Below are positions 43,912 through 51,655 of a stretch of 64,000 nucleotides of DNA, one piece after another. Location of the stretch: NCBI RefSeq assembly GCF_000730605.1, contig NZ_BBIS01000049.1:1-64000 (forward strand). Reading direction: 5' to 3'. Every line of letters begins with the position of its first letter. Position 1 is the first letter of the stretch. Position numbers and translations under genes: made by a program. Source of the stretch: Pseudomonas monteilii NBRC 103158 = DSM 14164. GTDB taxonomy: Bacteria; Pseudomonadota; Gammaproteobacteria; Pseudomonadales; Pseudomonadaceae. The notes below the pieces were generated by a model. That model was not told the DNA's origin, did no database searches, and saw nothing but the letters and a program-made list of their open reading frames with translations.

Positions 43912-45837
43912 ATGCGCAGCCGCCTGTTACATATTGCATCCTGCCTCCTGCTTACCGCTGCCACCTGCGCGGCGCAGGCCACCGACCTGTCCCTGCAACG
44001 CCAGTACTACGACGAGGCCAAGCGTGCGCTGGCCAAAGGCGACAAAGGCCCGTACCTGCGTTATGCCCAGGCCCTGAACGACTACCCGCTGACGCCCTAC
44101 CTGGCCTACGACGAGCTTACCGCCCGCCTGAAAAGCGCCAGCAACCAGGAAATCGAAGGTTTCCTCGCCAAGCACGGCGACCTGCCCCAGGCCAACTGGA
44201 TGAAACTGCGCTGGTTGCGCTGGCTGGCCGAACGGGGCGAGTGGGACACCTTCGTCAAATATTACGACCCCAAGCTCAACTTCACCGAACTGGACTGCCT
44301 CAACGGCCAGTACCAGCTCAGCCATGGGTTGCGTGCCGAGGGCTACGCCACGGCCGACAAACTGTGGAACGTCGGCAAGTCACAACCTGCCGCGTGCGAC
44401 ACGCTGTTCGGCATGTGGGCCGCCGAAGGCCAGCTGACCGAGGCCAAGCGCTGGGAACGTACCAAGCTGGCGGCCCAGGCTCGCAACTACGCCCTGGCCA
44501 ACAACCTGATCAAGACCCTGACCACCCTCGGCCCGCAAGGGCGCCTGCTGGTCGACGTAGCGCAAAAACCTGAGCTGCTCAACCAGCCGTCGCGCTTCAC
44601 CCCGGTCAACGAAGCCATGTCCGACGTGGTCAGCCTCGGCCTGCGCCGCCTGGCCCGCCAGGACCCGGAGCGGGCCATGGCCTTGCTGGACGATTACGCC
44701 CAGCGCATGCACTTTTCCCGCGACGAGAAAGTGGCCATCGCCCGTGAAATCGGCCTGACCCTGGCACGCCGCTACGACCCGCGCGCCCTCGACCTGATGA
44801 CCCGCTACGACCCAGAGCTACGGGACAACACCGTCAGCGAGTGGCGCCTGCGACTGCTGCTACGCCTGGGCCGCTGGGAAGACGCCTACGAGCTGACCAG
44901 ACGCCTACCCCAGGACCTGGCCAGCAGCAGCCGCTGGAAATACTGGCAGGCTCGCAGCCTGGAGCTGGCACAGCCGAACAACCCGCAGATCCCGCTGCTG
45001 TACAAAACCGTGGCGCGTGAGCGTGACTTCTATGGTTTCCTTGCTGCCGACCGGGCACAAACACCTTACCAGCTGAACAACAAGCCGCTGCTGCTAAGCC
45101 CGCAACTGGTCAAGAAGGTACGCAACACACCCGGCATTCAGCGCGCGCTGGAATTCCACGCCCGCGGCCAGATCGTGGAAGGCCGCCGCGAGTGGTACCA
45201 CGTCAGCCGCCACTTCAACCGCGACGAAATGGTTGCCCAGGCGCGCCTGGGCTATGAGCTGCGCTGGTACTTCCCGGCTATCCGCACCATTAGCCAGGCG
45301 CAGTACTGGGACGATCTGGACATCCGCTTCCCGATGGCCCACCGCGACACGCTGGTGCGCGAAGCCAAGGTCCGCGGCCTGCATTCGAGCTGGGTATTCG
45401 CCATCACCCGCCAGGAAAGTGCATTCATGGAGGATGCGCGCTCACCGGTGGGTGCCAGCGGCCTGATGCAACTGATGCCGGCCACAGCCAAGGAAACCGC
45501 GCGCAAGTTCAGCATTCCCTTGGCGTCACCGGCGCAGGTACTGAACCCGGACAAGAACATCCAGCTGGGCGCCGCGTACCTGAGCCAGGTGCACAGCCAG
45601 TTCAACGGCAACCGTGTGCTGGCTTCGGCGGCCTACAACGCAGGGCCCGGGCGTGTTCGCCAGTGGCTGAAAGGCGCCAAGCACCTGAGCTTCGATGTGT
45701 GGGTTGAGTCGATCCCGTTCGACGAAACACGCCAGTATGTGCAAAACGTGCTGTCGTATTCGGTGATCTACGGGCAGAAGCTGAATTCGCCGCAGCCGCT
45801 GGTGGATTGGCACGAGCGGTATTTCGATGATATGTAA
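43912..45837 (+). CDS. slt: Soluble lytic murein transglycosylase
   Basis: Slt70 cleaves peptidoglycan to 1,6-anhydro-muropeptides in the periplasm. The 641-residue protein has a signal peptide (MRSRLLHIASCLLLTAATCAAQA), a long superhelical U/L domain (about 25-470) and a C-terminal SLT domain. The catalytic Glu is in ITRQESAFMEDARSPVGASGLMQLMPATA (about 498-526), and AYNAGPGRVRQWL follows. ATG 43912 gives a compact signal peptide; ATG 43888 would add eight residues. Products feed NagZ and the recycling pathway also encoded in this window. Confidence 0.94.
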   Translation: MRSRLLHIASCLLLTAATCAAQATDLSLQRQYYDEAKRALAKGDKGPYLRYAQALNDYPLTPYLAYDELTARLKSASNQEIEGFLAKHGDLPQANWMKLRWLRWLAERGEWDTFVKYYDPKLNFTELDCLNGQYQLSHGLRAEGYATADKLWNVGKSQPAACDTLFGMWAAEGQLTEAKRWERTKLAAQARNYALANNLIKTLTTLGPQGRLLVDVAQKPELLNQPSRFTPVNEAMSDVVSLGLRRLARQDPERAMALLDDYAQRMHFSRDEKVAIAREIGLTLARRYDPRALDLMTRYDPELRDNTVSEWRLRLLLRLGRWEDAYELTRRLPQDLASSSRWKYWQARSLELAQPNNPQIPLLYKTVARERDFYGFLAADRAQTPYQLNNKPLLLSPQLVKKVRNTPGIQRALEFHARGQIVEGRREWYHVSRHFNRDEMVAQARLGYELRWYFPAIRTISQAQYWDDLDIRFPMAHRDTLVREAKVRGLHSSWVFAITRQESAFMEDARSPVGASGLMQLMPATAKETARKFSIPLASPAQVLNPDKNIQLGAAYLSQVHSQFNGNRVLASAAYNAGPGRVRQWLKGAKHLSFDVWVESIPFDETRQYVQNVLSYSVIYGQKLNSPQPLVDWHERYFDDM

Positions 45838-45853
45838 GGTTTGCCGAGCCTGA

Positions 45854-45891
45854 ACCGGCCTCTTCGCGGGTAAACCCGCGAAGAGGCCGGT
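45854..45891. repeat. REP palindrome, family CCGGCCTCTTCGCGG (copy 2)
   Basis: A perfect 17-bp inverted repeat starting ACCGGCCTCTTCGCGGG surrounds the loop TAAA. It lies between the convergent slt and MOSC genes and is nearly identical to the copy at 41704-41749. Confidence 0.93.
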
Positions 45892-45904
45892 GCAGCGAAC
45901 CAAG

Positions 45905-46708
45905 TTACTCCAGCACTTCGACTTCCATCCCTACCTCAAGCCACCCACTGCCATCCACCGCCAGGTTCTGCCCAAACAGCACATCCCCCTCTTTCTCGCG
46001 AAAGGTCTTGAGCGTGGCCATAGGCTCCCGGTCGGCACTGCGCTCCCCGGTAGCCGGGTCAATCGTGGTAAAGATGCACCGCACACTCGGTTTGAGCACT
46101 CGAAACACCAAGCTGCCGATACGAATCCGCTTCCAGCCATCTTCGGCGAAGGGTTCAGCGCCCTGCACCACCAGGTTGGGCCGAAAGCGCAGCATCTCCA
46201 TGGGCCTGCCAACACGCCGGCTAAGCTCGTCGAGTGAGCCCTGGCCAATTAGCAGCAAGGGGAAACCATCCGGAAACGCCGCCCGGTCACTGTTAAAACC
46301 GTAACCATTGGGCAGGTAGCGCGCACGCTGCTCCGGGCAATGCACCAGGCGCACGGCCTTGCCCAGCAGTTCGCTCAGCCAGGCCGCCACTTCATCGCCT
46401 GCATCAGGCACTCGCAACGTATCGCGCCAAATGGTCACGCCACGCAGGGCTTCGTCGGCAGCGGGCACAGATACCCGCAACGGTGCCTGCCCGAGCGCCT
46501 GCAGCAGCAACTGGCCGCTGTCGTCTGCACACGCCTGCAGCTGGCCAAGTTGTGGCCATGCGCGCTGGGTCAGGAAGCGTCCGTTTTCTTCCTCGACCAC
46601 CATCCAGCGCCGGTCACCTTGCAACCCCAGCAACCCAACAGGTGAAGCCTGCAGACTTTGCGCCTGCCCCGACTTCACAGGGTATCGATACAACTCACTG
46701 AGAAACAT
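45905..46708 (-). CDS. MOSC domain protein (YcbX-like)
   Basis: The 267-residue protein starts MFLSELYRYPVKSGQAQSLQ, the MOSC N-terminal beta-barrel domain, and ends with a MOSC domain: RFRPNLVVQGAEPFAEDGWKRIRIG, with the conserved Cys in VLKPSVRCIFTTIDPATGE and FGQNL near the end. Such proteins bind molybdenum cofactor through this Cys and reduce N-hydroxylated compounds or act in Moco transfer. The moaB-moeA pair lies only 6 kb away, though not in the same operon. No [2Fe-2S] ferredoxin domain is fused, unlike E. coli YcbX. Confidence 0.87.
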   Translation of the reverse strand: MFLSELYRYPVKSGQAQSLQASPVGLLGLQGDRRWMVVEEENGRFLTQRAWPQLGQLQACADDSGQLLLQALGQAPLRVSVPAADEALRGVTIWRDTLRVPDAGDEVAAWLSELLGKAVRLVHCPEQRARYLPNGYGFNSDRAAFPDGFPLLLIGQGSLDELSRRVGRPMEMLRFRPNLVVQGAEPFAEDGWKRIRIGSLVFRVLKPSVRCIFTTIDPATGERSADREPMATLKTFREKEGDVLFGQNLAVDGSGWLEVGMEVEVLE

Positions 46709-46763
46709 CCCTGCTGCCTCGTGTCATGCCAAAAGCCAAGCTTATACCTGGCCGGCCCAGGGT

Positions 46764-47699
46764 TCACGCAGTGGCGGTGTCCAATAGCAGGCGTTGCTTG
46801 ACCACGTCGACCAGGCGATCAGGCTGGAACTTGGACAGGAAGTTGTCGCAACCCACCTTTTTCACCATGGACTCGTTGAAACTGCCCGACAGCGAGGTGT
46901 GCAGCACCACATAAAGCTGGCGCAGGCGTGCATCACTGCGGATCTCGGTGGTCAGCCGGTAGCCGTCCATTTCCGGCATTTCGGCATCGGTAAATACCAT
47001 CAGCAGCTTCTCGCATACGTCTTCACCGGCATCGGCCCAGCCCTTGAGCATACGTAGCGCTTTCAGGCCATCACTGGCCACATGCAGTTTCACGCCTAAC
47101 TGGGACAGCGTATCGCGCAACTGCGCCAAGGCCACGCTGGAGTCATCCACCAGCAGCACCTCGCGGCCACGCGCCCGGGCCAGCACTGGGTCGGCGAGTT
47201 TGTCGCCGGAGACCCGGGCGTTGTACGGCACGATCTCGGCCAGCACCTTCTCTACGTCGATAACCTCCACCAGCTTGTCATCAACCTTGGTGATGGCTGT
47301 CAGGTAGTGTTGGCGCCCGGCACTGGAAGGCGGTGGCATGATCGACTCCCAGTTCATGTTGACGATACGGTCCACACCACCTACCAGGAAGGCCTGCACC
47401 GAGCGGTTGTACTCGGTGACGATGATGGTGCTGTCCGGCCCCGGCTGCAGCGGGCGCATGCCAATCGCCTGGGACAGGTCGATCACCGGCAGGGTCTGCC
47501 CGCGCAGGTTGACCACACCGCAGACGAAGGCGTGGCGCTGGGGCATCAAGGTCAGTTTGGGCAGTTGCAGCACCTCCTGCACCTTAAACACGTTGATCGC
47601 GAACAACTGGCGACCGGCCAGGCGAAACATCAGAATTTCCAGGCGGTTCTCACCCACCAATTGCGTGCGTTGGTCTACCGTGTCGAGAATGCCAGCCAT
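46764..47699 (-). CDS. cheV: Chemotaxis coupling protein CheV
   Basis: CheV combines a CheW-like domain (about 1-165) and a receiver domain (about 180-311). It links receptors to CheA and aids adaptation. Visible motifs are GENRLEILMFRLAGRQLFAINVFKVQEVL and CGVVNLRGQTLPVIDLSQAIG in the first domain. LLVDDSSVALAQLRDTL and the phospho-acceptor Asp in VFTDAEMPEMDGYRL are in the second. ATG 47699 is the family-like start (MAGILDTVDQRTQLVGENR). A sigma-28-type promoter lies about 47 bases upstream, consistent with co-expression with flagellar genes. Confidence 0.95.
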   Translation of the reverse strand: MAGILDTVDQRTQLVGENRLEILMFRLAGRQLFAINVFKVQEVLQLPKLTLMPQRHAFVCGVVNLRGQTLPVIDLSQAIGMRPLQPGPDSTIIVTEYNRSVQAFLVGGVDRIVNMNWESIMPPPSSAGRQHYLTAITKVDDKLVEVIDVEKVLAEIVPYNARVSGDKLADPVLARARGREVLLVDDSSVALAQLRDTLSQLGVKLHVASDGLKALRMLKGWADAGEDVCEKLLMVFTDAEMPEMDGYRLTTEIRSDARLRQLYVVLHTSLSGSFNESMVKKVGCDNFLSKFQPDRLVDVVKQRLLLDTATA

Positions 47700-48049
47700 T
47701 GGAAACCCCCAGGTTTGAGTCGGAAAAGGTGAAATCATCTACCCTGTATCGGCGGTTTCACGCGCACCTTGACCCTCGCGGGAAAATACCGCAAAGGCAA
47801 TTGATATCACTTTACCATCATGTTTTACTGCGGGCACACCGGGATAAACCGAGGGTGCTGCAAAAGTTCCCCACCCTGGCCCCACATCAGGGAAACCCTT
47901 AGTCGCAATCGGGTGCAACCTGATGTTCGCGATATCCTTTAGCCATTAATGTGACGCCATTCTCACTGCATGAATGGAGTCAGGCTTTTGCTAGCTATCG
48001 TTTCGGCGTGCCCGTCCCCTGCGCCTACCCCACGCGCGGGGACCTGACC
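47700..48049. other. 350-base divergent promoter region between cheV and a small helical protein gene
   Basis: It holds a sigma-28-type promoter for cheV near its left end. The rest, about 47790-48049, shows no coding frame I would defend. It is AT-richer than its surroundings, as expected for a promoter region. A GGGGA ribosome site precedes ATG 48050. Confidence 0.6.
47746..47772 (-). promoter_or_regulatory. Candidate FliA (sigma-28) promoter of cheV
   Basis: On the minus strand TCAAGGTG (47765-47772) is followed after 11 bases by GCCGATAC (47746-47753). The flagellar sigma-28 consensus is T(A/C)AAGTTT-N11-GCCGATAA. The site ends about 47 bases before the cheV ATG. Confidence 0.75.
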
Positions 48050-48559
48050 ATGGACACTGCCTTATCGTTCGACGACGCCCTGCAGGGCTTCCTGCTGGAT
48101 GCCCAGGTACTGCTGACCCAGGCCCAGGAATGCCTGCAACATCTGGAACTGATCGACAATGATCTGGATGCCTGCCGCTGCCTGGGCAACGCCCTCGACA
48201 GCCTCGCCCGTCAGGCCACACGCCTGGGCCTGCGTGAAGTCGCCTATTACACCACTGCCCTTCAACAGTTGCTCGCCCCAGCCTGCCACGGTGGTTGCCT
48301 ACAACGTGCAGCCCTACCCGCGATAGGGGAGTGCCTGACCCTACTGGCCTGGCAACTGGAACTGATCGACACCCGTACCGGGCGGCTGAACCTGGACATC
48401 GGCGAGCAACTGGTGCTACTGGGTGAGTTGGCGAAAGTCGTGCAACAACCTTTTGCGTCAGCCTGTACGTCATGCGATGAGCAAGGCAGCGTGTGCATTC
48501 ACACCCAAGGTGAAGTGGCAGCCAGCAGCCGCCCTGACCGCTCTAACCCGGCGCTTTAA
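48050..48559 (+). CDS. Small helical protein resembling an Hpt domain without its histidine
   Basis: This 169-residue protein is almost all helix. The segment CLGNALDSLARQATRLGLREVAYYTTALQQLL (about 44-75) aligns with the core helix of histidine phosphotransfer domains (H-x-L-K-G-x-A...LG). Asn47 stands where the phospho-accepting His should be, and Asp50-Ser51 where Lys-Gly should be. The protein starts MDTALSFDDALQGFLLDAQVLLTQAQECLQ, and the C-terminal tail is Cys- and Ser-rich and probably disordered. It lies divergent from cheV and upstream of a NarL-type two-component pair. The Hpt likeness is my reading of the pattern, and its function is unknown. Confidence 0.6.
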   Translation: MDTALSFDDALQGFLLDAQVLLTQAQECLQHLELIDNDLDACRCLGNALDSLARQATRLGLREVAYYTTALQQLLAPACHGGCLQRAALPAIGECLTLLAWQLELIDTRTGRLNLDIGEQLVLLGELAKVVQQPFASACTSCDEQGSVCIHTQGEVAASSRPDRSNPAL

Positions 48560-48924
48560 TTGACGCGTAGTGCAACTAAGTACCGCTGTTCAAGCCCTAC
48601 CATGGTCAAACTTGGAAAGTTCTCCAGCGTTTCAGTGGCCCAAGTTGAACCCTGAGCACGCTAGTTACAGCACAAGTGCGTACTGCACGATTAAAGGGTG
48701 GCACTTTGCTACCCGAAAAGACCGGACTAGCAGGCGTTTCAAAGCGTTTCCCAGCCGCGACCGATGCAATCCAAAGTGGTAATATGCGCCCCCACCAAGG
48801 CTTGCAACCTGAACCAAGGTTGCAAGACCACGCATTCGAAAAAACATCGAAAGTACTGCGCCAAAGCCTCTGACCAGCATTGTGCAAGGCCTCCATCAGC
48901 AATACTTCAGTGGCTTTCCTACTT
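48560..48924. other. 365-base intergenic region before the histidine kinase
   Basis: There is no convincing coding gene. It contains a 9-bp inverted repeat at 48801-48826. The composition is notably less GC-rich than the genes on either side. The right end could include additional N-terminal codons of the kinase if it starts at TTG 48880 or GTG 48910. Confidence 0.55.
48801..48826. repeat. Inverted repeat upstream of the kinase gene
   Basis: CTTGCAACC and GGTTGCAAG form perfect 9-base arms 8 bases apart, about 100 bases before the kinase start. Without a T-run it looks more like an operator than a terminator. Confidence 0.6.
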
Positions 48925-49821
48925 ATGTCCCCACGCTTGAAGACTTCTCTGCGTTGCTGCTCCCGCGCTGCCCTGCTGCGTTGGGCAACGGTCGGGCTGT
49001 GCGTGGCCTCGCTGGTTGCGAACCTGGCGCTGTACCTGGCCAACCAGGCCATCCCGGCCAGCCTGCTGGTGCTGCATCTGGTCGCGACGCTGGGCGCCGC
49101 CGTTCAACTGGGGCTGGGCGCCAGGTCGATCAGCCTGCGCCCGGCCGAACTGGCCGAGCGCATGCTCAAGGTGCAGGAAGACGAACGTCAGCATCTGAGC
49201 CGCGAACTTCACGACGACATCGGCCAATTGCTGACCGCTGCGAAGCTGCAGTTGCAGTGGCTGCAGCGGCGTATACCCGACGAGCTGCAGGGCCACTGCG
49301 ATGCACTGCGCGGCACGCTGGATGACACCCTGGGCAACGTGCGCGATGTGTCCGCCCTGCTCAACCCCCGGCAGCTCGCCAGCCTTGGCCTGGAAGCCAG
49401 CCTGCGCGCGCACCTGGTACGTACCCTGGCCAGCAGCAGCGTTCACTGGAGCCTGGCGTGCAACCAGCGCCTGGGCGGCATCGACGAAGCCGTGGCCATG
49501 GCCGTGTTCCGCATTACCCAGGAGGCGGTAACCAACATGCTGCGCCACGCCCAGGCAAACAACCTGGTCATCCGCCTGCAGCGCAACCCTGAAGGGCTGG
49601 CACTGTCGATCCACGACGATGGCCGTGGCTTCATCCCCGCCCGGCACCCGGCCAAGGCAGGCCAGCGCGGTCTGGCCGGCATGCAGGAACGGGTAACCGC
49701 GTTGCAGGGCAGCCTCGACATCACCAGCCAGCCTGGCTTGGGCACGCAGATCGAAGCGATCTTCCCCTGGCCCCCGCGCAGCCAGCAACGTGCCCGGAGT
49801 ACTGCTACCCATGACCTGTAG
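48925..49821 (+). CDS. NarL-partner sensor histidine kinase (HisKA_3 type)
   Basis: This ~298-residue kinase has two adjacent membrane helices (about 16-40 and 45-66). A short linker follows, then a HisKA_3 domain with His96 in ERQHLSRELHDDIGQLLTAAKLQLQWL. The HATPase_c domain has AVFRITQEAVTNMLRHAQAN, DDGRGF and RGLAGMQERVTALQG. There is almost no periplasmic loop, so the signal is probably sensed in the membrane or cytoplasm. The start is uncertain: ATG 48925 lacks a ribosome site, and GTG 48910 or TTG 48880 are alternatives. The end overlaps the response regulator by 11 bases. The signal is unknown. Confidence 0.88.
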   Translation: MSPRLKTSLRCCSRAALLRWATVGLCVASLVANLALYLANQAIPASLLVLHLVATLGAAVQLGLGARSISLRPAELAERMLKVQEDERQHLSRELHDDIGQLLTAAKLQLQWLQRRIPDELQGHCDALRGTLDDTLGNVRDVSALLNPRQLASLGLEASLRAHLVRTLASSSVHWSLACNQRLGGIDEAVAMAVFRITQEAVTNMLRHAQANNLVIRLQRNPEGLALSIHDDGRGFIPARHPAKAGQRGLAGMQERVTALQGSLDITSQPGLGTQIEAIFPWPPRSQQRARSTATHDL

Positions 49822-50470
49822 ACTGCTGCTGGTTGACGACCACTCGCTGATCCGCGCCGGGGTGCGCGCGCTGGTCTGTGACATCCCTGGCTATGACGTG
49901 ATCGGCGAAGCTGACGATGGCGGCCAACTGCTCGAACAGGTGCGCACGCTGGCGCCCGATATCGTCTTGCTGGACATTTCGATGCGCTCCACCAGCGGCC
50001 TGGACGCCCTGACTCAATTGCGGGCCAGCGACAACGCCTGCAAAGTGCTGATTCTGTCGATGCATACCGACCCCGACCTGATCATGCGGGCACTGGAAAG
50101 CGGCGCCCACGGCTATCTGCTCAAGGACACCAGCGCCACCGAGCTGGAACAGGCCCTGAGCGCGGTGCGCAACGGCGAGCGCTACCTCAGCCCGGCCATC
50201 GCCCACACCGTCATCAACCAGGCGTTACGGCACACCAAACAGGGCAAGCAGGCCGCTGGCGAGCGGCATAACCTCACGGCCCGGCAACTGGAAATCCTGC
50301 GCCTGATCGTACGCGGCAAGTCCACCCGGGAAATCGCTGCAGGCCTTGGCCTGTCTATCAAGACGGTCGAAACCCACCGTTCGCAAATCATGAAGCGGCT
50401 GCAGATTCATGACGTGGCTGGCCTGGTACTGTTTGCCGTACGCGAGAAGATCATCAGCCTGGACGACTGA
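49811..50470 (+). CDS. NarL/FixJ-family response regulator
   Basis: This 219-residue regulator has a receiver domain (LLLVDDHSLIRAGVRAL, phospho-acceptor Asp55 in DIVLLDISMRS, Lys in HGYLLKDTSATEL) and a LuxR-type helix-turn-helix (LTARQLEILRLIVRGKSTREIAAGLGLSIKTVETHRSQIMKRLQI). It is the cognate partner of the preceding kinase, whose stop codon it overlaps. Its last 17 bases overlap the 3' end of the convergent lipid kinase gene. The regulon cannot be read from the sequence. Confidence 0.93.
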   Translation: MTCRLLLVDDHSLIRAGVRALVCDIPGYDVIGEADDGGQLLEQVRTLAPDIVLLDISMRSTSGLDALTQLRASDNACKVLILSMHTDPDLIMRALESGAHGYLLKDTSATELEQALSAVRNGERYLSPAIAHTVINQALRHTKQGKQAAGERHNLTARQLEILRLIVRGKSTREIAAGLGLSIKTVETHRSQIMKRLQIHDVAGLVLFAVREKIISLDD

Positions 50471-51341
50471 GCAATGGCGACCCGACCGGCAGGTGCAGGC
50501 GTATCGCGGCTGGCCTGACCTGAAAGCGCAGGTTGTCGGCCTGCAACGGCTCGCCATCGAGGTTGATATCCAGCCCCTGCGAACTCTTGATATCCACCCA
50601 GGGCAGCCTCGCCCGAACGAACAGGCCATCACCGGCCAGCAGATCGCGCAAAGCCCCAACCACTTCCTGCGGCGCAGGCAGGATGGCGATGTCCAGCAAA
50701 CCGTCGTTCACCACCGCTTCAGGGCATAGCACCTGCCCTCCCCCAGCCTGGCGGCCATTACCGATACCCAGTGCCAGCAAGCTCCCTTGCCACTGAAAAT
50801 CTGGCCCTTGCAGTTCCACCGAAGCTGCCTGCAGTTCGCTGAAGCGCGACAAGCCGGTGAACAGGTAGGCCGCCGCCCCCAGCACTTTTTTCAGGTCTTC
50901 GGAAGTGCTGGCGGTGACCTGGCTGCCAAATCCGCCTGTGGCCATGTTAAGGAACAACTGGTCGCCAGCCTGGCCCAGGTCTACCGCCTGGGCCGGCGTG
51001 CTCAACAACGCCAGAGCCGCAGCAGGCTCCAGCGGTATACCAGCGGCTCGGGCGAAATCGTTGGCAGTGCCAAGGGGCAACAGCGCCAGGCTGGCATCGG
51101 CGCCGGCCAGCCCCATGGCTTCGGCCACGTCGCGCAAAGTGCCGTCCCCACCACCGGCAACGATATGGCTGTAGCCCGCGCTTAGTGCCTCACCAACCAG
51201 CCGCTGCGCATCACCCGCTTCCCAGGTGACACGTACATCCAGCGCCCAGCCGGTACCGCGCAGGTCATGCACAGCGCTGCGCAGATCCTCGTTCATCGCC
51301 TGCTTACCGTGCAAGATCAGCATTGCCTTGCGCCCTTGCAT
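50454..51341 (-). CDS. YegS-like lipid kinase (diacylglycerol kinase catalytic domain)
   Basis: The 295-residue protein has the DAGK catalytic signature YSHIVAGGGDGTLRDVAEAMGL (about 59-80) and LALLPLGTANDFARAAGIP, followed by a beta-sandwich with LALGIGNGRQAGGGQVLCPEAVVNDGLLDIAIL. E. coli YegS phosphorylates phosphatidylglycerol in vitro. ATG 51341 (MQGRKAMLILHG) has GGAGAAG 5 bases upstream, so a longer frame to 51599 is not needed. It is divergent from a glycosyltransferase gene. The physiological substrate is unknown. Confidence 0.9.
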   Translation of the reverse strand: MQGRKAMLILHGKQAMNEDLRSAVHDLRGTGWALDVRVTWEAGDAQRLVGEALSAGYSHIVAGGGDGTLRDVAEAMGLAGADASLALLPLGTANDFARAAGIPLEPAAALALLSTPAQAVDLGQAGDQLFLNMATGGFGSQVTASTSEDLKKVLGAAAYLFTGLSRFSELQAASVELQGPDFQWQGSLLALGIGNGRQAGGGQVLCPEAVVNDGLLDIAILPAPQEVVGALRDLLAGDGLFVRARLPWVDIKSSQGLDINLDGEPLQADNLRFQVRPAAIRLHLPVGSPLLSRPG

Positions 51342-51655
51342 TGCGCTTCTCCGTGAAGTTGAACCACCCAGATCTCGACCATACGCAGCAACGGATCGTT
51401 GCATGGGTGCAAAAAAATAACGAAGCAGGCGCGGTCTTTTTCCCACACCCGACAATGCGCGGCTATGCTCAGAAGATGAACTTTTGACAAGTTTTTGACC
51501 CAGGCCAACATTTTCCCCAGGGATGTCAGCCTTTTGACTTCTGTTCGCCGGGCCAATCTCGATCCTGGCCATGGACGCGCCCCCGGCAGTGGTGTGCATA
51601 GCGCTGCCGATGGGCGCGTCTTTTCATCCGCAGCCCTCAGCGAGGATTTCGGGTC
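51342..51655. other. 314-base divergent promoter region
   Basis: The region separates the lipid kinase and the glycosyltransferase gene. It contains a TTGACA at 51484-51489 and AACATT at 51507-51512 with a 17-base spacer, a plausible sigma-70 promoter for the glycosyltransferase. TTTTGAC occurs three times (near 51482, 51494 and 51532). I see no gene in it. Confidence 0.55.

Noticed and set aside
41704..45891. Possible CRISPR array from repeated palindromes
   Set aside because: The copies are 4 kb apart, single and intergenic. There are no regularly spaced repeats anywhere in the window.
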